Positions 1-9,965 are shown, numbered from the stretch's first letter. The stretch is DNA of 64,000 nucleotides from Sphingomonas tagetis (GCF_024211275.1 NZ_JAMLDX010000009.1:1-64000); one strand, 5' to 3'. Notes: generated by a model from the letters alone, not told the origin. Made by a program: numbers and translations.

Positions 1-10
1 GGAGGCCGTC

Positions 11-71
11 CCATCTCCAGTGTCGCCCTCCGGTTCCGCTTCGCTCCACCTACGGCCAACACTGGAGATGG
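11..71. repeat. Perfect 13-bp inverted repeat
   Basis: CCATCTCCAGTGT at 11-23 is repeated as its exact reverse complement at 59-71, with a 35-base spacer. It lies immediately before the TetR and GST gene scraps, so it may be the scar or end of a mobile element, or just a hairpin. No transposase is visible, and the window edge prevents a look to the left. The repeat is certain; its meaning is not. Confidence 0.5.
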
Positions 72-159
72 AAGCGTCAATGCACTAACAATCCGCTCGG
101 ACCACTCGGTGGGGGCTGGTCACATGCGATTCCCCAGATGACTGTGCACGAAGCCGATC

Positions 160-366
160 TCCTCGTTATCAAACACGATCGTGCCCGACGCCGCCGGCTG
201 GCTGGGAGGCAAAAGTGCGGAGATGAGAGCGGCGCTTATGTCTTCGCAGCTGATCGGCCTGTTGGTCATGCGCAGCATCATCGAGAGTGAAGCGCTCGCG
301 GCCGACCATGTGGAACAGATTGTTGCTGCGGTTGCCCCCACGATCCAGTCGCTTGCCGATTCTTGA
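160..366 (+). pseudogene. TetR-family regulator, C-terminal remnant
   Basis: The reading frame ending at 366 encodes about 60 residues that resemble the ligand-binding C-terminus of TetR-type repressors: a RAALMSSQLIGLLVMR helix, then an 'ESEALA' turn and 'VAAVAPTIQSL' before the stop. No N-terminal helix-turn-helix can be found upstream in any frame. The same frame is closed by a TGA at 139-141. It is therefore a 3' fragment without DNA-binding capacity. Family assignment is by eye; the fragment nature is clear. Confidence 0.55.
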
Positions 367-402
367 TGGCCCGGCGTGCCGAGGACATCGGCTCTGGTTT
401 AA

Positions 403-790
403 TTTTTGTCACGGCGCCACGCGTCACCGATGCCAAGTGGCGAAGTCGTTGTTCTCAGATACGCCCGCTTCGAGCTCGAGGAACGAAAACAACCTCAGGT
501 CGCGAGTGATTACGAACGCTGGATCTTGGCGAGACTGCGCGGGATTGCACCGGTCATTAACGCGCAACCGTTCCTTTGCGGCCAACGGTTCACGGCGGCC
601 GATGTGTGTCGGTTGGCTACCCGCTCATGCTGGCCATTATCTGCACCTCTCCGCCCGGTTTTCGGAGCCGGTCACGCGATATTGGCATCGCTTGTGAATA
701 CGAGCGAGCGAGCTTCTTGAGCCGCTTTCGGCGCAGGAAAGCACAGCGACGGCTCAAGGTACTTCGGCAGTTCCAGCGCCGCCAACGCTA
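403..790 (+). pseudogene. Glutathione S-transferase, C-terminal remnant with several frameshifts
   Basis: Frame 1 from about 440 reads like the all-helical GST C-terminal domain (RYARFELEERK, SDYERWILARLRGI, FLCGQRFTAADV). The similarity then moves to other frames: VGYPLMLAII follows in frame 3, RFSEPVTRYWHRL in frame 2, and an LSAQES tail later. At least three frame changes and the missing thioredoxin-like N-terminal domain show an old, dead gene. The order of blocks matches intact GSTs of the class that ends with 'YW.RL..R.AF..A'. Nothing recognisable fills 791-900, the gap before the next gene. Confidence 0.6.
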
Positions 791-900
791 TGATGAGGTT
801 ATGACGATCTGCGGCAAGCGACCTCCAGGATCGCTTCGTGACCTTTGTAGCCGGGATGCGATGGCTGCAGAACCCGAATTTAGCGCTGCTGTCGTGGCGG

Positions 901-1749
901 TCAGGTCGCCAGCCAGCCTCGCTGGTTCCGTCCACCCGACAGGCCTGCCCGCACCCGCTGCTTCAGCAGCGGCGGGGGGCGAAAGCGCTCGCCGTACGCC
1001 TCCTGCATGATCTCCTGTGCCTGAACGCAAAGGCTCGATGTGACGGCGTCCATGAGAGCGAAGGGACCCATGCTGTGCCCGAGACCGAGCCGGCATGCGG
1101 TATCGATGTCCTCCGGCGTTGCGACGCCTTCCTCGACCAGCCGCACCGCTTCGATGATGAACACGTGCAGCATCCGGTTGACCGCGAAGCCGGCGACGTC
1201 CTTTACCCTGATCGGCGTCTTGCCCGCCTGTGCCACGAAATCGGTGATGCGCCCGACCACCTCCTCGCTGGTCTCGAAGGCCGGGATCACCTCGACCAGC
1301 TTCATCCGGCTGACCGGCGAGAAATAATGGGTGCCGACGAAATGGGCGCGGCGCGCGGGCGACACGAAGCTGGCCAGGGTCGAGATCGGGATGGTCGAGG
1401 TGATGGTGGCGATGATACACGCCGCGGGCGCTGCCGCGTCGATCGCGGCGAGGACCTCGCGTTTGACATCCTCGTTTTCAAAGACCGCCTCGGTCACGAC
1501 CTGCGCGGCGGTGAACGCCGCCATGTCGAGCGCCGGTTCGATCAGCGCCAGCGCACGGTCGCGATCGGCCGGCTGGTAGATGTCCCGCGCCACGCCGCGG
1601 TCGAGAAGCTGGGCGATCCGCGCCAGCGCGGCATCGACTGTGGCGCCGTCGCGATCGTTGAGCAGCACGCGGTGTCCCGCCAGCGCCTGGACCAGCGCGA
1701 TTTCCGATCCCATCAACCCGGCGCCGACCACGCCGACCGTCATCGTCAT
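901..1749 (-). CDS. 3-hydroxyacyl-CoA dehydrogenase (short, 282 aa)
   Basis: NAD-dependent oxidation of 3-hydroxyacyl-CoA to 3-ketoacyl-CoA, cytoplasmic. The N-terminal Rossmann motif GVVGAGLMGSEIA begins near residue 5. 'FSPVSRMKLVEVIP' in the middle and 'VNRMLHVFIIEAVRLVEEGVA' later are typical of the HADH N and C domains, and 282 aa is the usual length of the free-standing enzyme. The chosen ATG has GGAGAAGG a few bases upstream. The C-terminus (GGRNQRGWLAT) departs slightly from the common 'GRKTGRGFY' ending. It is the last gene of the minus-strand operon running from the cupin, 25 bases behind the MFS gene. It would supply the oxidation step for the ligase, thiolase and crotonase of the same LacI-linked segment. 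Confidence 0.85.
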   Translation of the reverse strand: MTMTVGVVGAGLMGSEIALVQALAGHRVLLNDRDGATVDAALARIAQLLDRGVARDIYQPADRDRALALIEPALDMAAFTAAQVVTEAVFENEDVKREVLAAIDAAAPAACIIATITSTIPISTLASFVSPARRAHFVGTHYFSPVSRMKLVEVIPAFETSEEVVGRITDFVAQAGKTPIRVKDVAGFAVNRMLHVFIIEAVRLVEEGVATPEDIDTACRLGLGHSMGPFALMDAVTSSLCVQAQEIMQEAYGERFRPPPLLKQRVRAGLSGGRNQRGWLAT

Positions 1750-1774
1750 AGACCTTCTCCACGCATATCCATTT

Positions 1775-3010
1775 TCAATACCGGTAGCGGCCGAGCGTCG
1801 CCATCAGCAGCGATGCGACGGGCAACGCGACCAGCGGCGCGACCAGCGCGAAGCCATAGTCGCCATAGGCGTCGCGTAGCGCACTGCCGAGCAGAGGCGC
1901 CAGCCCGAAGGCGACGCTGAACACGCCGAACAGCAGCCCGTAGATCGCACCATAGTGGCGCAACCCGAAATAGCGGCTGGTGAGATAGGCGATTACGTCG
2001 ATCTCGACCCCGGCGGCGAGGCCGGCAAGGATCGGCGGGATGACGATGAGCACCGGCGACGTCGATCCCAGCAGCAGGGCGCAGCCGCCGGCCGGGAGCA
2101 GGAACAGCGCCGCGGCAAGCACGTTGCCGCGCATTCGGTCGAGCAGGAACCCCGCCCCAAGCCGGCCGACAATCTGCGCCGGCCCGTAGAGCGAGGCGAC
2201 CGCCGCGGCGGCCAGTACGGTCATCCCGCGATCGCGCAGGATCTCCTGCATGCTGAGGTTGAGGAATCCGACCGATCCCGACACGATCAGCACCGCAAGC
2301 GCCAGCCGCCACAACATCGTGCCCGACAGGGCGCCCGCAAGGCTGGTGCCGGCCTCCTCGACTCCTTTCGGGTTGAGGACGGCGGCCGCCGCTTCGCTCC
2401 GCGGGAGGACGAGATAGAGCAGCGGGAGGACGACCACGAGCGTGAAGCCGCCGATCAGGAGGTAGACTTCGCGCCAGCCGAGGCGTTCGGCGACGATCGC
2501 GCAGACGAACGGGATGATGAGGTTGGCGACACCGACACCCGCCATGGTCACGCCCAGCGCGAGTCCCCGCGAAACACGAAACCGCGGCACGACGGCGGCG
2601 GCCCAGATGTTGGGCGTGATGCGCTGCATCGCGACCGATGCCAGCGTCCAGGTCGCGACCCAGCTCCACACCGAATTGGTTGAGACGCCGACGCTGGCCT
2701 GGCACAGGCCGAATGCAGCGCAGCTGCCGATCGCCACCTTGCGCACGCCATACCGATCCACCAGCCGGCCAGCCCATGGCGCGATCAGGAAGGTGGCGAG
2801 ACAAATGATCAGTCCGGCCGAGGTGATCTCGACCCGCGTCCAGCCGGTATCGTTCTGGATCGTCCGCAACAGCGCGCCGACCGTGATGAACCCAACGGTC
2901 GACATCGCACAGGCAAGCGTCGCGACGGCGAGCAGCGGCCAGCTCTGCCACCATTCGTCGGCGGCGCCACGGGGCGCATCATCGATCGGTTCGGCTTGTG
3001 CGGTCAGCAT
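1775..3010 (-). CDS. MFS transporter
   Basis: Inner-membrane transporter of about 411 aa with roughly twelve hydrophobic segments, the usual size for the major facilitator superfamily. The loop after the second segment reads 'GRLVDRYGVRKV', matching the MFS motif-A pattern GxLaDrxGrr. ATG at 3010 is preceded by GGTGGA; a GTG nine bases earlier (3019) is possible. It lies between the hydantoinase B gene and the hydroxyacyl-CoA dehydrogenase on the same strand, so it probably moves the operon's substrate across the inner membrane after the TonB receptor has brought it through the outer one. The substrate cannot be inferred. Confidence 0.85.
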   Translation of the reverse strand: MLTAQAEPIDDAPRGAADEWWQSWPLLAVATLACAMSTVGFITVGALLRTIQNDTGWTRVEITSAGLIICLATFLIAPWAGRLVDRYGVRKVAIGSCAAFGLCQASVGVSTNSVWSWVATWTLASVAMQRITPNIWAAAVVPRFRVSRGLALGVTMAGVGVANLIIPFVCAIVAERLGWREVYLLIGGFTLVVVLPLLYLVLPRSEAAAAVLNPKGVEEAGTSLAGALSGTMLWRLALAVLIVSGSVGFLNLSMQEILRDRGMTVLAAAAVASLYGPAQIVGRLGAGFLLDRMRGNVLAAALFLLPAGGCALLLGSTSPVLIVIPPILAGLAAGVEIDVIAYLTSRYFGLRHYGAIYGLLFGVFSVAFGLAPLLGSALRDAYGDYGFALVAPLVALPVASLLMATLGRYRY

Positions 3011-3067
3011 AGGGTCCACCCGTCGTTAGGTCTCATCACGCGGGATCGCGCCGGTCGCGCAACATGG

Positions 3068-4615
3068 TCAGGCGGGCCGTCCGAACCCGCCGCCGCCCGG
3101 CGTTTCGAGCCGTACCACGTCGTCGGGCGACATCACTGCGCGACCGTCGATCACCGTTTCCCGGCCGTTGATCGAGAACCGGCCGCCGACACCGTGCTCG
3201 CCGCCCTCTAGTCCTTCCGGGGCATAGGCGGCGCCCGATGGCGCCGCCGCCATCGTCCAGCGGTGCCCCGACCGCACCGAGAACTCGACGACCTGTCCGT
3301 CGCCGCCGGTCATGCGACCCATGCCGCCCGATCCGCGGCGTAGCTCGCGGCGGTGGAACACAACCGGACTCTCGATCTCAATCATTTCGAGCGGCATCGC
3401 ACTGACGCCTGCCGGGTAGGTGGTGGCGCTCAGCCCCGGCAGTTCGCGCCGCGCGCCCATGCCGCCGGCGAAATGGAACATCGTGACGAACGCCCCCTCC
3501 CCCCGGCCTGTGCCGGAAAGCTGGCAGCCCCAGGGCGACCCCGGGCTGGAGGCGACGACCTTGTCGGGAATGGCGTTGTAGAGCGCCTTCATGATCGGCA
3601 TCGGCACATACATGCCAACGACGTGGCGCTGGGACACTGGCGCGGGATAGGTGCAGTTGACGATCGAATCCTCGGGCGCGTTCACCCGGATCGGTGTCAG
3701 GCTACCGCTATTGTTGGGCAGGTCAAGCGCCAGGCAGCTGCGCACCGCGAACATCGAATAGGCGCGAGTATAGTTAAGCACGACGTTGATGCCGCGGTCG
3801 ATCTGGGGCGAACTGCCCGCGAAGTCGATATCGACCTCGCCTCGTTCGGAATCGATCGTCAGCCTGACGTGCAGCGTGATGACGCGCCCGCCGGAGATGT
3901 CAAACTTGCTCTCGGCTTCCCAAGTCCCCGCCGGGCAGGCACGGATCGCGTCGCGCATCGCGCGTTCGGATCGAGTGACGATCTCGTCCGCCAGCTCGTC
4001 CAGATCATCGAGGCCGAAACGCTCGCACAGCTCGATCACGGCCGCCTCGCCGGCGCGCGCGCTGGCGGTCTGGGCGGCGAGGTCGCCCGCGATCAGGTCG
4101 GGCGTGCGGACGTTGCGCTTGATCACGTTCATCAGCAGCTGGTTGAGCTTGCCGGCGCTGTAGAGCTTGGCCGGCGGGATCCACAGCCCTTCCTCATGCA
4201 CGTCGGCGGCCCCGATGCTCGTGCCGACGCCGCCGATGTCGGTGTGGTGGTTGGTTGATCCGATATAGCCGATCAGCCGGCCGTCTCGGAAGATCGGCGC
4301 AAACACCGTGATGTCGAAGAAGTGCCCGGCCCCGTTCCAGGGATCGTTGCTGATCAGCACATCGCCCGGTTCGAGGTCGCCCTCGAACATTTCGGCGAGC
4401 CATTTGCCGCAGCTGGCAAGGCAGTTGATGTGCCCCGGGGTGCCGGTTTCGGCCTGCGCAATCATCCGCGCCTTGGAATCGAACACGGCATAGGCGAGGT
4501 CGCCCGCCTCGCGCACGATCGCGCTGAAGGCGGTGCGCTGCATCGCCTTGGCCTCCTCGCTGACGACGCTCCGTAAGCTCGCCCACAACAGCTCGATGTC
4601 GATAACGTTGAGCAT
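3068..4615 (-). CDS. Hydantoinase B/oxoprolinase family protein (HyuB)
   Basis: 515 aa, full length for the HyuB family, whose members pair with HyuA to make ATP-dependent cyclic-amide hydrolases (oxoprolinase, N-methylhydantoinase) or ketone carboxylases (acetone and acetophenone types). Diagnostic stretches are 'EAGDLAYAVFDSKARMIAQ', the 'ISNDPWNGAGHFFDI' block near residue 90, 'GSTNHHTDIGG' near 120 and the glycine-rich 'ETPGGGGFG' end. The start lies 9 bases behind the HyuA stop, so the two are co-transcribed. HyuA is frameshifted, so this intact subunit may have lost its partner. Which reaction the pair performed cannot be decided from sequence. Confidence 0.85.
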   Translation of the reverse strand: MLNVIDIELLWASLRSVVSEEAKAMQRTAFSAIVREAGDLAYAVFDSKARMIAQAETGTPGHINCLASCGKWLAEMFEGDLEPGDVLISNDPWNGAGHFFDITVFAPIFRDGRLIGYIGSTNHHTDIGGVGTSIGAADVHEEGLWIPPAKLYSAGKLNQLLMNVIKRNVRTPDLIAGDLAAQTASARAGEAAVIELCERFGLDDLDELADEIVTRSERAMRDAIRACPAGTWEAESKFDISGGRVITLHVRLTIDSERGEVDIDFAGSSPQIDRGINVVLNYTRAYSMFAVRSCLALDLPNNSGSLTPIRVNAPEDSIVNCTYPAPVSQRHVVGMYVPMPIMKALYNAIPDKVVASSPGSPWGCQLSGTGRGEGAFVTMFHFAGGMGARRELPGLSATTYPAGVSAMPLEMIEIESPVVFHRRELRRGSGGMGRMTGGDGQVVEFSVRSGHRWTMAAAPSGAAYAPEGLEGGEHGVGGRFSINGRETVIDGRAVMSPDDVVRLETPGGGGFGRPA

Positions 4616-4624
4616 GGCGCGTCC

Positions 4625-6705
4625 TCAAATGTCTCGGGTGGCGATGATGCAGCCGCGGTCCGCCAGCCTCGCGGTCCAGCCGGGCGGGATGACGATGGTC
4701 GTCTCGCGCTCCTCGATGATCGCGGGGCCGGCGAGCGCATCGGCGGGTCCAAAGTCGGCTCGCGCGACCACCGGCGCCGTCCGGCCCGGCCCCAGGCATG
4801 GACCGGGCGCTCGCGGCCGTGCTTCATGCCGGTCCCCACATCCTTGCCGAACGCCGCGGCCGACGGCGTCGGTCCGGTTGCGGCCAACCGCCACGATACG
4901 ACCTCGACCGGAACGTCGCCCTGGATCAATGTATGGCGGCGGCGATATTCGTCCTCGAACATCTTGCGGATCATCTCGGCGCCGGTGTCGAGACCCGGTC
5001 GTCCGGGCAGATCGACCTTCAACTCGTGATGCTGCCCCTGATAGCGGACGTCGGCGGAATAGAGATAGCGCACGTCGCCCTCGCCGATCTGGGCGTGCGA
5101 CAACGCGTCGCGGCCCTCATGCTCCATGTCGCGCACCATCGTGTCGATCGCTTCCCAATCCATGTCGTCGAGCCGCGCGAGGCCCGAGCGCACCACGTCG
5201 AAGCGCACCGGCGTGATGATCGATCCAAAAGCGGAGAGCACGCTGGCGAGCGGCGGGAAGATCACCTTGCGCGCATTCAGCAGGTCGGCGACGCCGCATG
5301 CATGGACCGGGCCGCTGCCGCCCGAAGCGAGCATCGGTACGCCGCGCACGTCCACCCCGCGTTCCGCCGCATGCGCGCGCACCGCCCCGGCCATCGATTC
5401 GCAGACGATGTCGAAAACCCCCTTGGCGACCGTTTCGGGCGGAAGGTCGAGCCGCTCGCCAAGCCTGGCGAGCGCCGCGTGCGCGGCCGCGCCGTCGAGC
5501 TTCATCTCGCCGCCGAGGAAGTTGCCGGGGTCGAGCAGGCCGAGCACGGCCGCGGCGTCGGTGACGGTCGCGTCGATGCCGCCGCCGCCATAGCATGCCG
5601 GGCCCGGCATCGAACCGGCGCTGCGGGGGCCGACCTTGAGCAGCCCAAACTGATCGACATGGGCGATACTGCCGCCGCCCGCGCCGATCTCGATCAGATC
5701 CACGCACGGCACGATGACGGGCAGGCCGCTGCCCTCCTTCATGCGGTAGATGCGATCGACCTCGAACATGTTGGTGACGAGCGGCTCGCCGTCCTGGATC
5801 AAGCACACCTTGGCGGTGGTGCCTCCCATGTCGAACGCGAGCAGCTCCTTCTCGTTGAGCAGCTGCGCGACGAACGCACCGCCCAGCGCGCCCGCCGCGG
5901 GGCCACTTTCCAGCATCCGGACGGGCAGCCGCCCGGCGGTGTCGGGGCTGACCACCCCGCCCGAACTCAGCATGATCGACGGCTTCGCCGGGACCCCGTC
6001 CGCGATTAGCCGCGCCGCGAGCCGGCCGAGATAGGGTTTGGTGATGGAGATGGCATAGGCGTTCACCGCCGTGGTTGAGGCGCGGAGATATTCGCGGATC
6101 TGGGGCGCGACCTCGGACGAAACCGACACGTCCATATGCGGCGCGATCTCGCGCATGATCGTTGCGACGGCCTGTTCGTTGGCGGGGTTGCGGTAACTGT
6201 GCAGGAAGCACACCCCGACCGACTGGATTCCCTCGTCCGTCAGCCGCCGGGCCAGCGCGCTCACCTCGGCGCGATCGGGGGCCAGTTCGATCTCTCCCGA
6301 GGCCAGCGTTCGCTCGCGCACGGTGTAAGTCGCCTCGGGCCCGACCAGCGTGCGCGGATACTGGATTTGCACGTCGTAGATGTCGAAGCGCTTCTCTTCG
6401 CGGATTTCGAGGATGTCGCGGAACCCGTCGGTGAAGATCATCGCGGTCTTCGCGCCCTGGCGCTCGATCAGCGCGTTGGTGACGACGGTCGTCGCGTGGA
6501 CCAGCGCGCCGTCGAGTTCGGCGGCGCTGATCCCGGACTTGACGAGGACCGACTCGACACCGGTGAAGAACCCGCGCAGCAGGTCATCATGGGTGGTCAG
6601 CGTCTTTTCGGTGTAGACTGCCTCCGGCGTGCTGAGCACGACGTCGGTAAAGGTCCCGCCGATATCGATCGCGATCGACCTGCGGCCGGTGGTGGGAAGT
6701 GTCAT
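4625..6705 (-). pseudogene. Hydantoinase A/oxoprolinase family protein (HyuA), frameshifted near its 3' end
   Basis: The protein begins at ATG 6705 behind GGAGG (8 bases). It opens with the ASKHA-type ATPase signature 'SIAIDIGGTFTDVVL'. Further family motifs are 'HATTVVTNALIERQGAKTA', 'LAFDMGGTTAKVCLI' and 'SSGGVVSP'. The frame is continuous for about 635 residues to 'RPVHAWG', then leaves the family pattern. The expected C-terminal block, 'ADALAGPAIIEERETTIV' through 'GCIIATRDI', continues in the neighbouring frame to a stop at 4625. The span is 2081 bases, one short of a multiple of three, so one base is missing around 4775-4800 in a G-run-rich stretch. The product would be C-terminally altered and run on into hyuB. 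Confidence 0.8.
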
Positions 6706-6779
6706 TCTCGTCCTCCGGGGCATTCTGGCCGGAATGCCGATCGCTCGTCCACCCGCCGGCCTCGGGCAAGGGTCGATGG

Positions 6780-9100
6780 TCAGAGATGCAGTCCGACCCT
6801 GACTCCAAAGGTGCGCGGCAGGCCGGGCGAGTAGGTGTCCGACGTGCCGCCCGTCGCCGTCGACCAGATCCACTCGTCAGCCAGGTTGCGGCCCCATAGC
6901 TGGAGATCCCACTTGCCGTCGGGCGTGGTGTAGGTGATCGCGGCGCTGATATTGTGGTAGGAATTCTGGCGCAGGCGGTTCTCCGGGTCCCAGAAGAAGC
7001 CGCTGTTATACGCGTCGTTGGCGGTGAACAGCAGCGCGCCGCCGTCGGCGAGCCTCGCCTTGTAGCTCATCCCGAGGTTGAAGGTCAGTTTCGGCGCGCG
7101 GATCATGCGGTTGCCCGACAGGTTGCAGGTCAGCGTCGTGTTGCCGCCCGGCGCCGGGTTGTACGCTGCCGGCGGGTTGCAGTTAGCGGGCAGGCTGGCC
7201 GGCGTGAGCGGGTTGGGGAAGGCATAAAGCCCCCGCGGGAACGACCGGTATTCGGCGTCGAGGATTTCGAACCCGCCGGTCAAGTTAAGGCCGTCCAGCG
7301 GGCGCACCTCGAAATCGACGTCGATGCCCTTCATCCGCGCCGTTGCCGCGTTGTAGGTGGCAAAGAAGGTGCCGGTGTTGGTCGTGATGCTCGTGCGTAG
7401 TTGAATGTCCTTATAGTCGTAATAGAAGGCCGAAATATTGAAGCGCGCACGGCGGTCGAACAGATAGGTCTTGAGACCGACCTCATACGCATCGACGATT
7501 TCCGGTTCCGCCGGCGGGTTGCCATAGTTGGCCAGGTTGTACACGCCGCCCTTGAAGCCGCGGTTGTACGATGCGTAGCCCATGACGTCATCGCTGAAAT
7601 CGTGATCGAGCGACGCGCGATAGGTGAGCTTGCTCCATGTCGTCTCGGGTGCAAGCGGCGCTTGGCCGGGCCCGGGATTGGCCGGCGTGCTTATGATCGT
7701 GCCGTTGGCGAGCGCGGCTTGCCCGGCGATGCGTTTGGTCTCGCTCGTGTAGCGCAGGCCGGCGGTCAGCCGGGTGTTCTCCAGGATCGGGTAGGTGCCC
7801 TGGACGAAACCGGCATAGCTGTCGGTCTTTTGCCTGGTGTCGATGTTGATGCGCAGAACGTTGTTCGGCTTCGATTCGGTATGAAACATCGGAATGTCGT
7901 CGTGCATGTAATAGGCGCCGACGATCCACTGGAACTTCGCGCCCGCCGGAGCCTGTATCTGGAACTCCTCGGTGAAGGTGTTATCCTTGGCGATCAGGTT
8001 GGGATACTGCGCCGCGAACGGGTTGGTGGCCGCCAGTGCGTTGTTGTCGTAGCCGAGCTGCGCGAAGCGATACTTCTGGTACAGCGTGTGGTAGGCCGCG
8101 ATATTCATCACCTGGAACGACCCGAAGTCGTGGCTGATCTTCAGCGACGCGAGGTTCTGCCGGTTGACTGCGGGCTCATGGACGCTGCTCGCGAAAACAT
8201 ACTGGCCGAGATAGCGGGAGCCGTCGCCGCCGATCGAGCCGGGCGGGACGCCATAGGTCATGCCGACCTGGCTCTTGCTGTAGCTGTGCAGCAGGTTGAG
8301 CACGACGTCGGTCGCGCCGTCCTCCGACAGCCAGCGCCACTTGTTCTGGATACCCCAGCTGGTTTCCCTGAACAGATCGATGTTGAGCGTCACGTTGCGG
8401 CCGAAGCCGTCCTTGCGCCGGAAGCCGAACGCCGACACGCTGGTGGACAAACCGCCGCCGACGGGCGTCGCGGCAAAGAGGTGGGCGGAAAAGGACTTGT
8501 AATTGCCGACGCCAACGTCTGCGTCGAGCTGGAAGCTGTCGCCCGGATCGCGCGTGATGATGTTGATCAGCCCGCCGGTGGTGTTGCGGCCGAACAGGGT
8601 GCCCTGCGGCCCGCGCAGCACCTCAACGCGGTCGATGTTGTTGAATTCAAACAAGCCGCTCGCCGGGGTCAGCAGGTAGACGCCGTCGATGTACAGCCCG
8701 ACCGGCGATTCCGCGCCGGGCACACCCAGCGTCTGGCCGATACCGCGTATATAGGGCACGCCGCCGCCAAGCGTGTTGGTGAAGACGAGACCCGGCACCA
8801 GCGCCGCGATGTCGCTGGTTTTGACCGCGCCGGCCTGGGCAAGGGTGTCGGCGGTGACCGCAGTAATCGAGATGGGAACGTCCGCAGGCTTTCCGAGCGC
8901 TTCTGAGCCGTAACGACGATGTCGGCGATCTGACCGTCGTCCCGCGGCGCGGCGGGCTCCGCCCGCGGCGTGGCGATCTGCTGCGACTGAGTCGTGGCCG
9001 ACGCGGTCAGGGACGTCTCGGCGGATGCCGTCTGGGCGAATGCCATGGCTGGCGCCAGGGCGGCCGCCGCGGCGCCGAATGCGAAACTGCTTTTTGACAT
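6780..9100 (-). pseudogene. TonB-dependent outer-membrane receptor, frameshifted near its 5' end
   Basis: From ATG 9100 (GGAGG at 8 bases) there is a signal peptide ending 'AMAFAQ' and then 'IADIVVTAQKRSESL'. This should be followed by 'DVPISITAVTADTLAQAG', but that sequence lies in the next frame. One base is missing near 8882-8892, and the total of 2321 bases is one short of a multiple of three. The remainder is a typical receptor: plug motifs 'YIRGIG', 'YIDGVYL' and 'RVEVLRGPQGTLFGRNTTGG', then a long beta barrel ending GVRVGLHL, without the usual terminal Phe. The intact gene would be about 773 aa and import an organic substrate or siderophore-like ligand. It lies 41 bases behind the cupin gene in the same operon. 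Confidence 0.85.
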
Positions 9101-9141
9101 GTTCATCCCCTCCTTATTTCGTTGCTTGCCCGCGCCGCCCC

Positions 9142-9906
9142 TCACGAGCGGAGTTTTTCCTGGTGTCGGTCCGTGTCGATGGCTGCCGCAGCGTCGAAGA
9201 ATTCAGCCTCGCGGTTGTGAATCTCGACCGCGTAGTCGAAGATTTGCTCTTCAAGCGGCTCGGGCACGAGCAGGCTGATGTGACGCTCGGGCCGCGGGCC
9301 GGCGTTGAAGTTGCGATGGACCAATCCAGCAGGGAGATGGACCAGGGTCATCGGTCCCGCGCTGATCCGCCGGTGGCCGATGTCGATCTGCATCTCACCC
9401 TCCAGGATCACGTAGAATTGATCGAAGTCGTGGATGTGGAAGTCGGGGCTTCCGGCGCCTGGCGCCACGCGCAGCGTGTTCACGCGCACGGCGTCGGATC
9501 CCGTGCTTCGGCCGACGAGCTGCTGGTGGGCAAAGGCGCCGCCCTCGAAGCGATCGAGGTCGGCGCGCGTCATGCTCACGTGCCTGAGGCTGGCTTCCGT
9601 CGCCGGAGCGTCTCGCGAGACGCTGAACTCCAGCCAGAGCGAGGCGGGGGTCGATGACATGCCGAGGACTGCGCCCGCCGGCACGGCGACAAGCGATTCC
9701 CTGGCCGCCGGTTCGCACCCGGCGGCGGTTTCGATCGACAATTCGCCTTCCAGGATGAACAGGTATCGATCGGCATCCACGGCGGCGGCCGCTTCGGCCC
9801 CGCCGCCACGGCGCAGGTTAACGCCGAGACCGCTGTCACGATTGAGCAGCTGGATGAACCCTCCAGCCGGAAGGTCCTGACCCTCGATCGCGATCAGATG
9901 TCGCAT
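9142..9906 (-). CDS. Bicupin family protein
   Basis: 254 aa with two cupin-like halves. The first has 'DADRYLFILEGELSIE' near residue 60; the second has 'FHIHDFDQFYVILEGEMQIDI' near 170 followed by 'LVHLPAGLVHRNFN'. The H-x-H and later H/E residues of the second half could bind a metal; the first half lacks the paired histidines and is probably structural. ATG 9906 has GGAGA just upstream; a longer reading frame to 10008 has no better start. It is the first gene of the operon that includes the TonB receptor and HyuAB, directly behind the promoter/operator at 9918-9965. It could be an enzyme (dioxygenase, isomerase) or a ligand-binding protein; I do not recognise the subfamily. Confidence 0.7.
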   Translation of the reverse strand: MRHLIAIEGQDLPAGGFIQLLNRDSGLGVNLRRGGGAEAAAAVDADRYLFILEGELSIETAAGCEPAARESLVAVPAGAVLGMSSTPASLWLEFSVSRDAPATEASLRHVSMTRADLDRFEGGAFAHQQLVGRSTGSDAVRVNTLRVAPGAGSPDFHIHDFDQFYVILEGEMQIDIGHRRISAGPMTLVHLPAGLVHRNFNAGPRPERHISLLVPEPLEEQIFDYAVEIHNREAEFFDAAAAIDTDRHQEKLRS

Positions 9907-9917
9907 TTCATCTCCAT

Positions 9918-9927
9918 CAAACGTTTG
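9918..9927. promoter_or_regulatory. Probable LacI-family operator before the cupin operon
   Basis: CAAACGTTTG is a perfect 10-bp palindrome with the central CG typical of LacI/PurR-type operators. It lies between the -10 element of the predicted minus-strand promoter and the cupin start codon, where a bound repressor would block initiation. The same palindrome recurs at 14569-14578, and a LacI-family regulator is encoded 1.1 kb away. Confidence 0.55.
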
Positions 9928-9936
9928 CCGCTTGAT

Positions 9937-9965
9937 TACATAAGGCAGACCCCCGGCAAAGGCAA
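9937..9965 (-). promoter_or_regulatory. Predicted sigma-70-type promoter of the cupin-TonB-HyuAB operon
   Basis: Read on the minus strand, TTGCCT (9965-9960) and TATGTA (9942-9937) are separated by exactly 17 bases. The match to the consensus is moderate. Support comes from position: it faces the first gene of the operon and the operator palindrome begins 9 bases downstream. Confidence 0.4.

Noticed and set aside
7401..8906. Plus-strand frame of 501 codons within the TonB receptor
   Set aside because: Shadow of the receptor's third codon positions; no ribosome site or motif.
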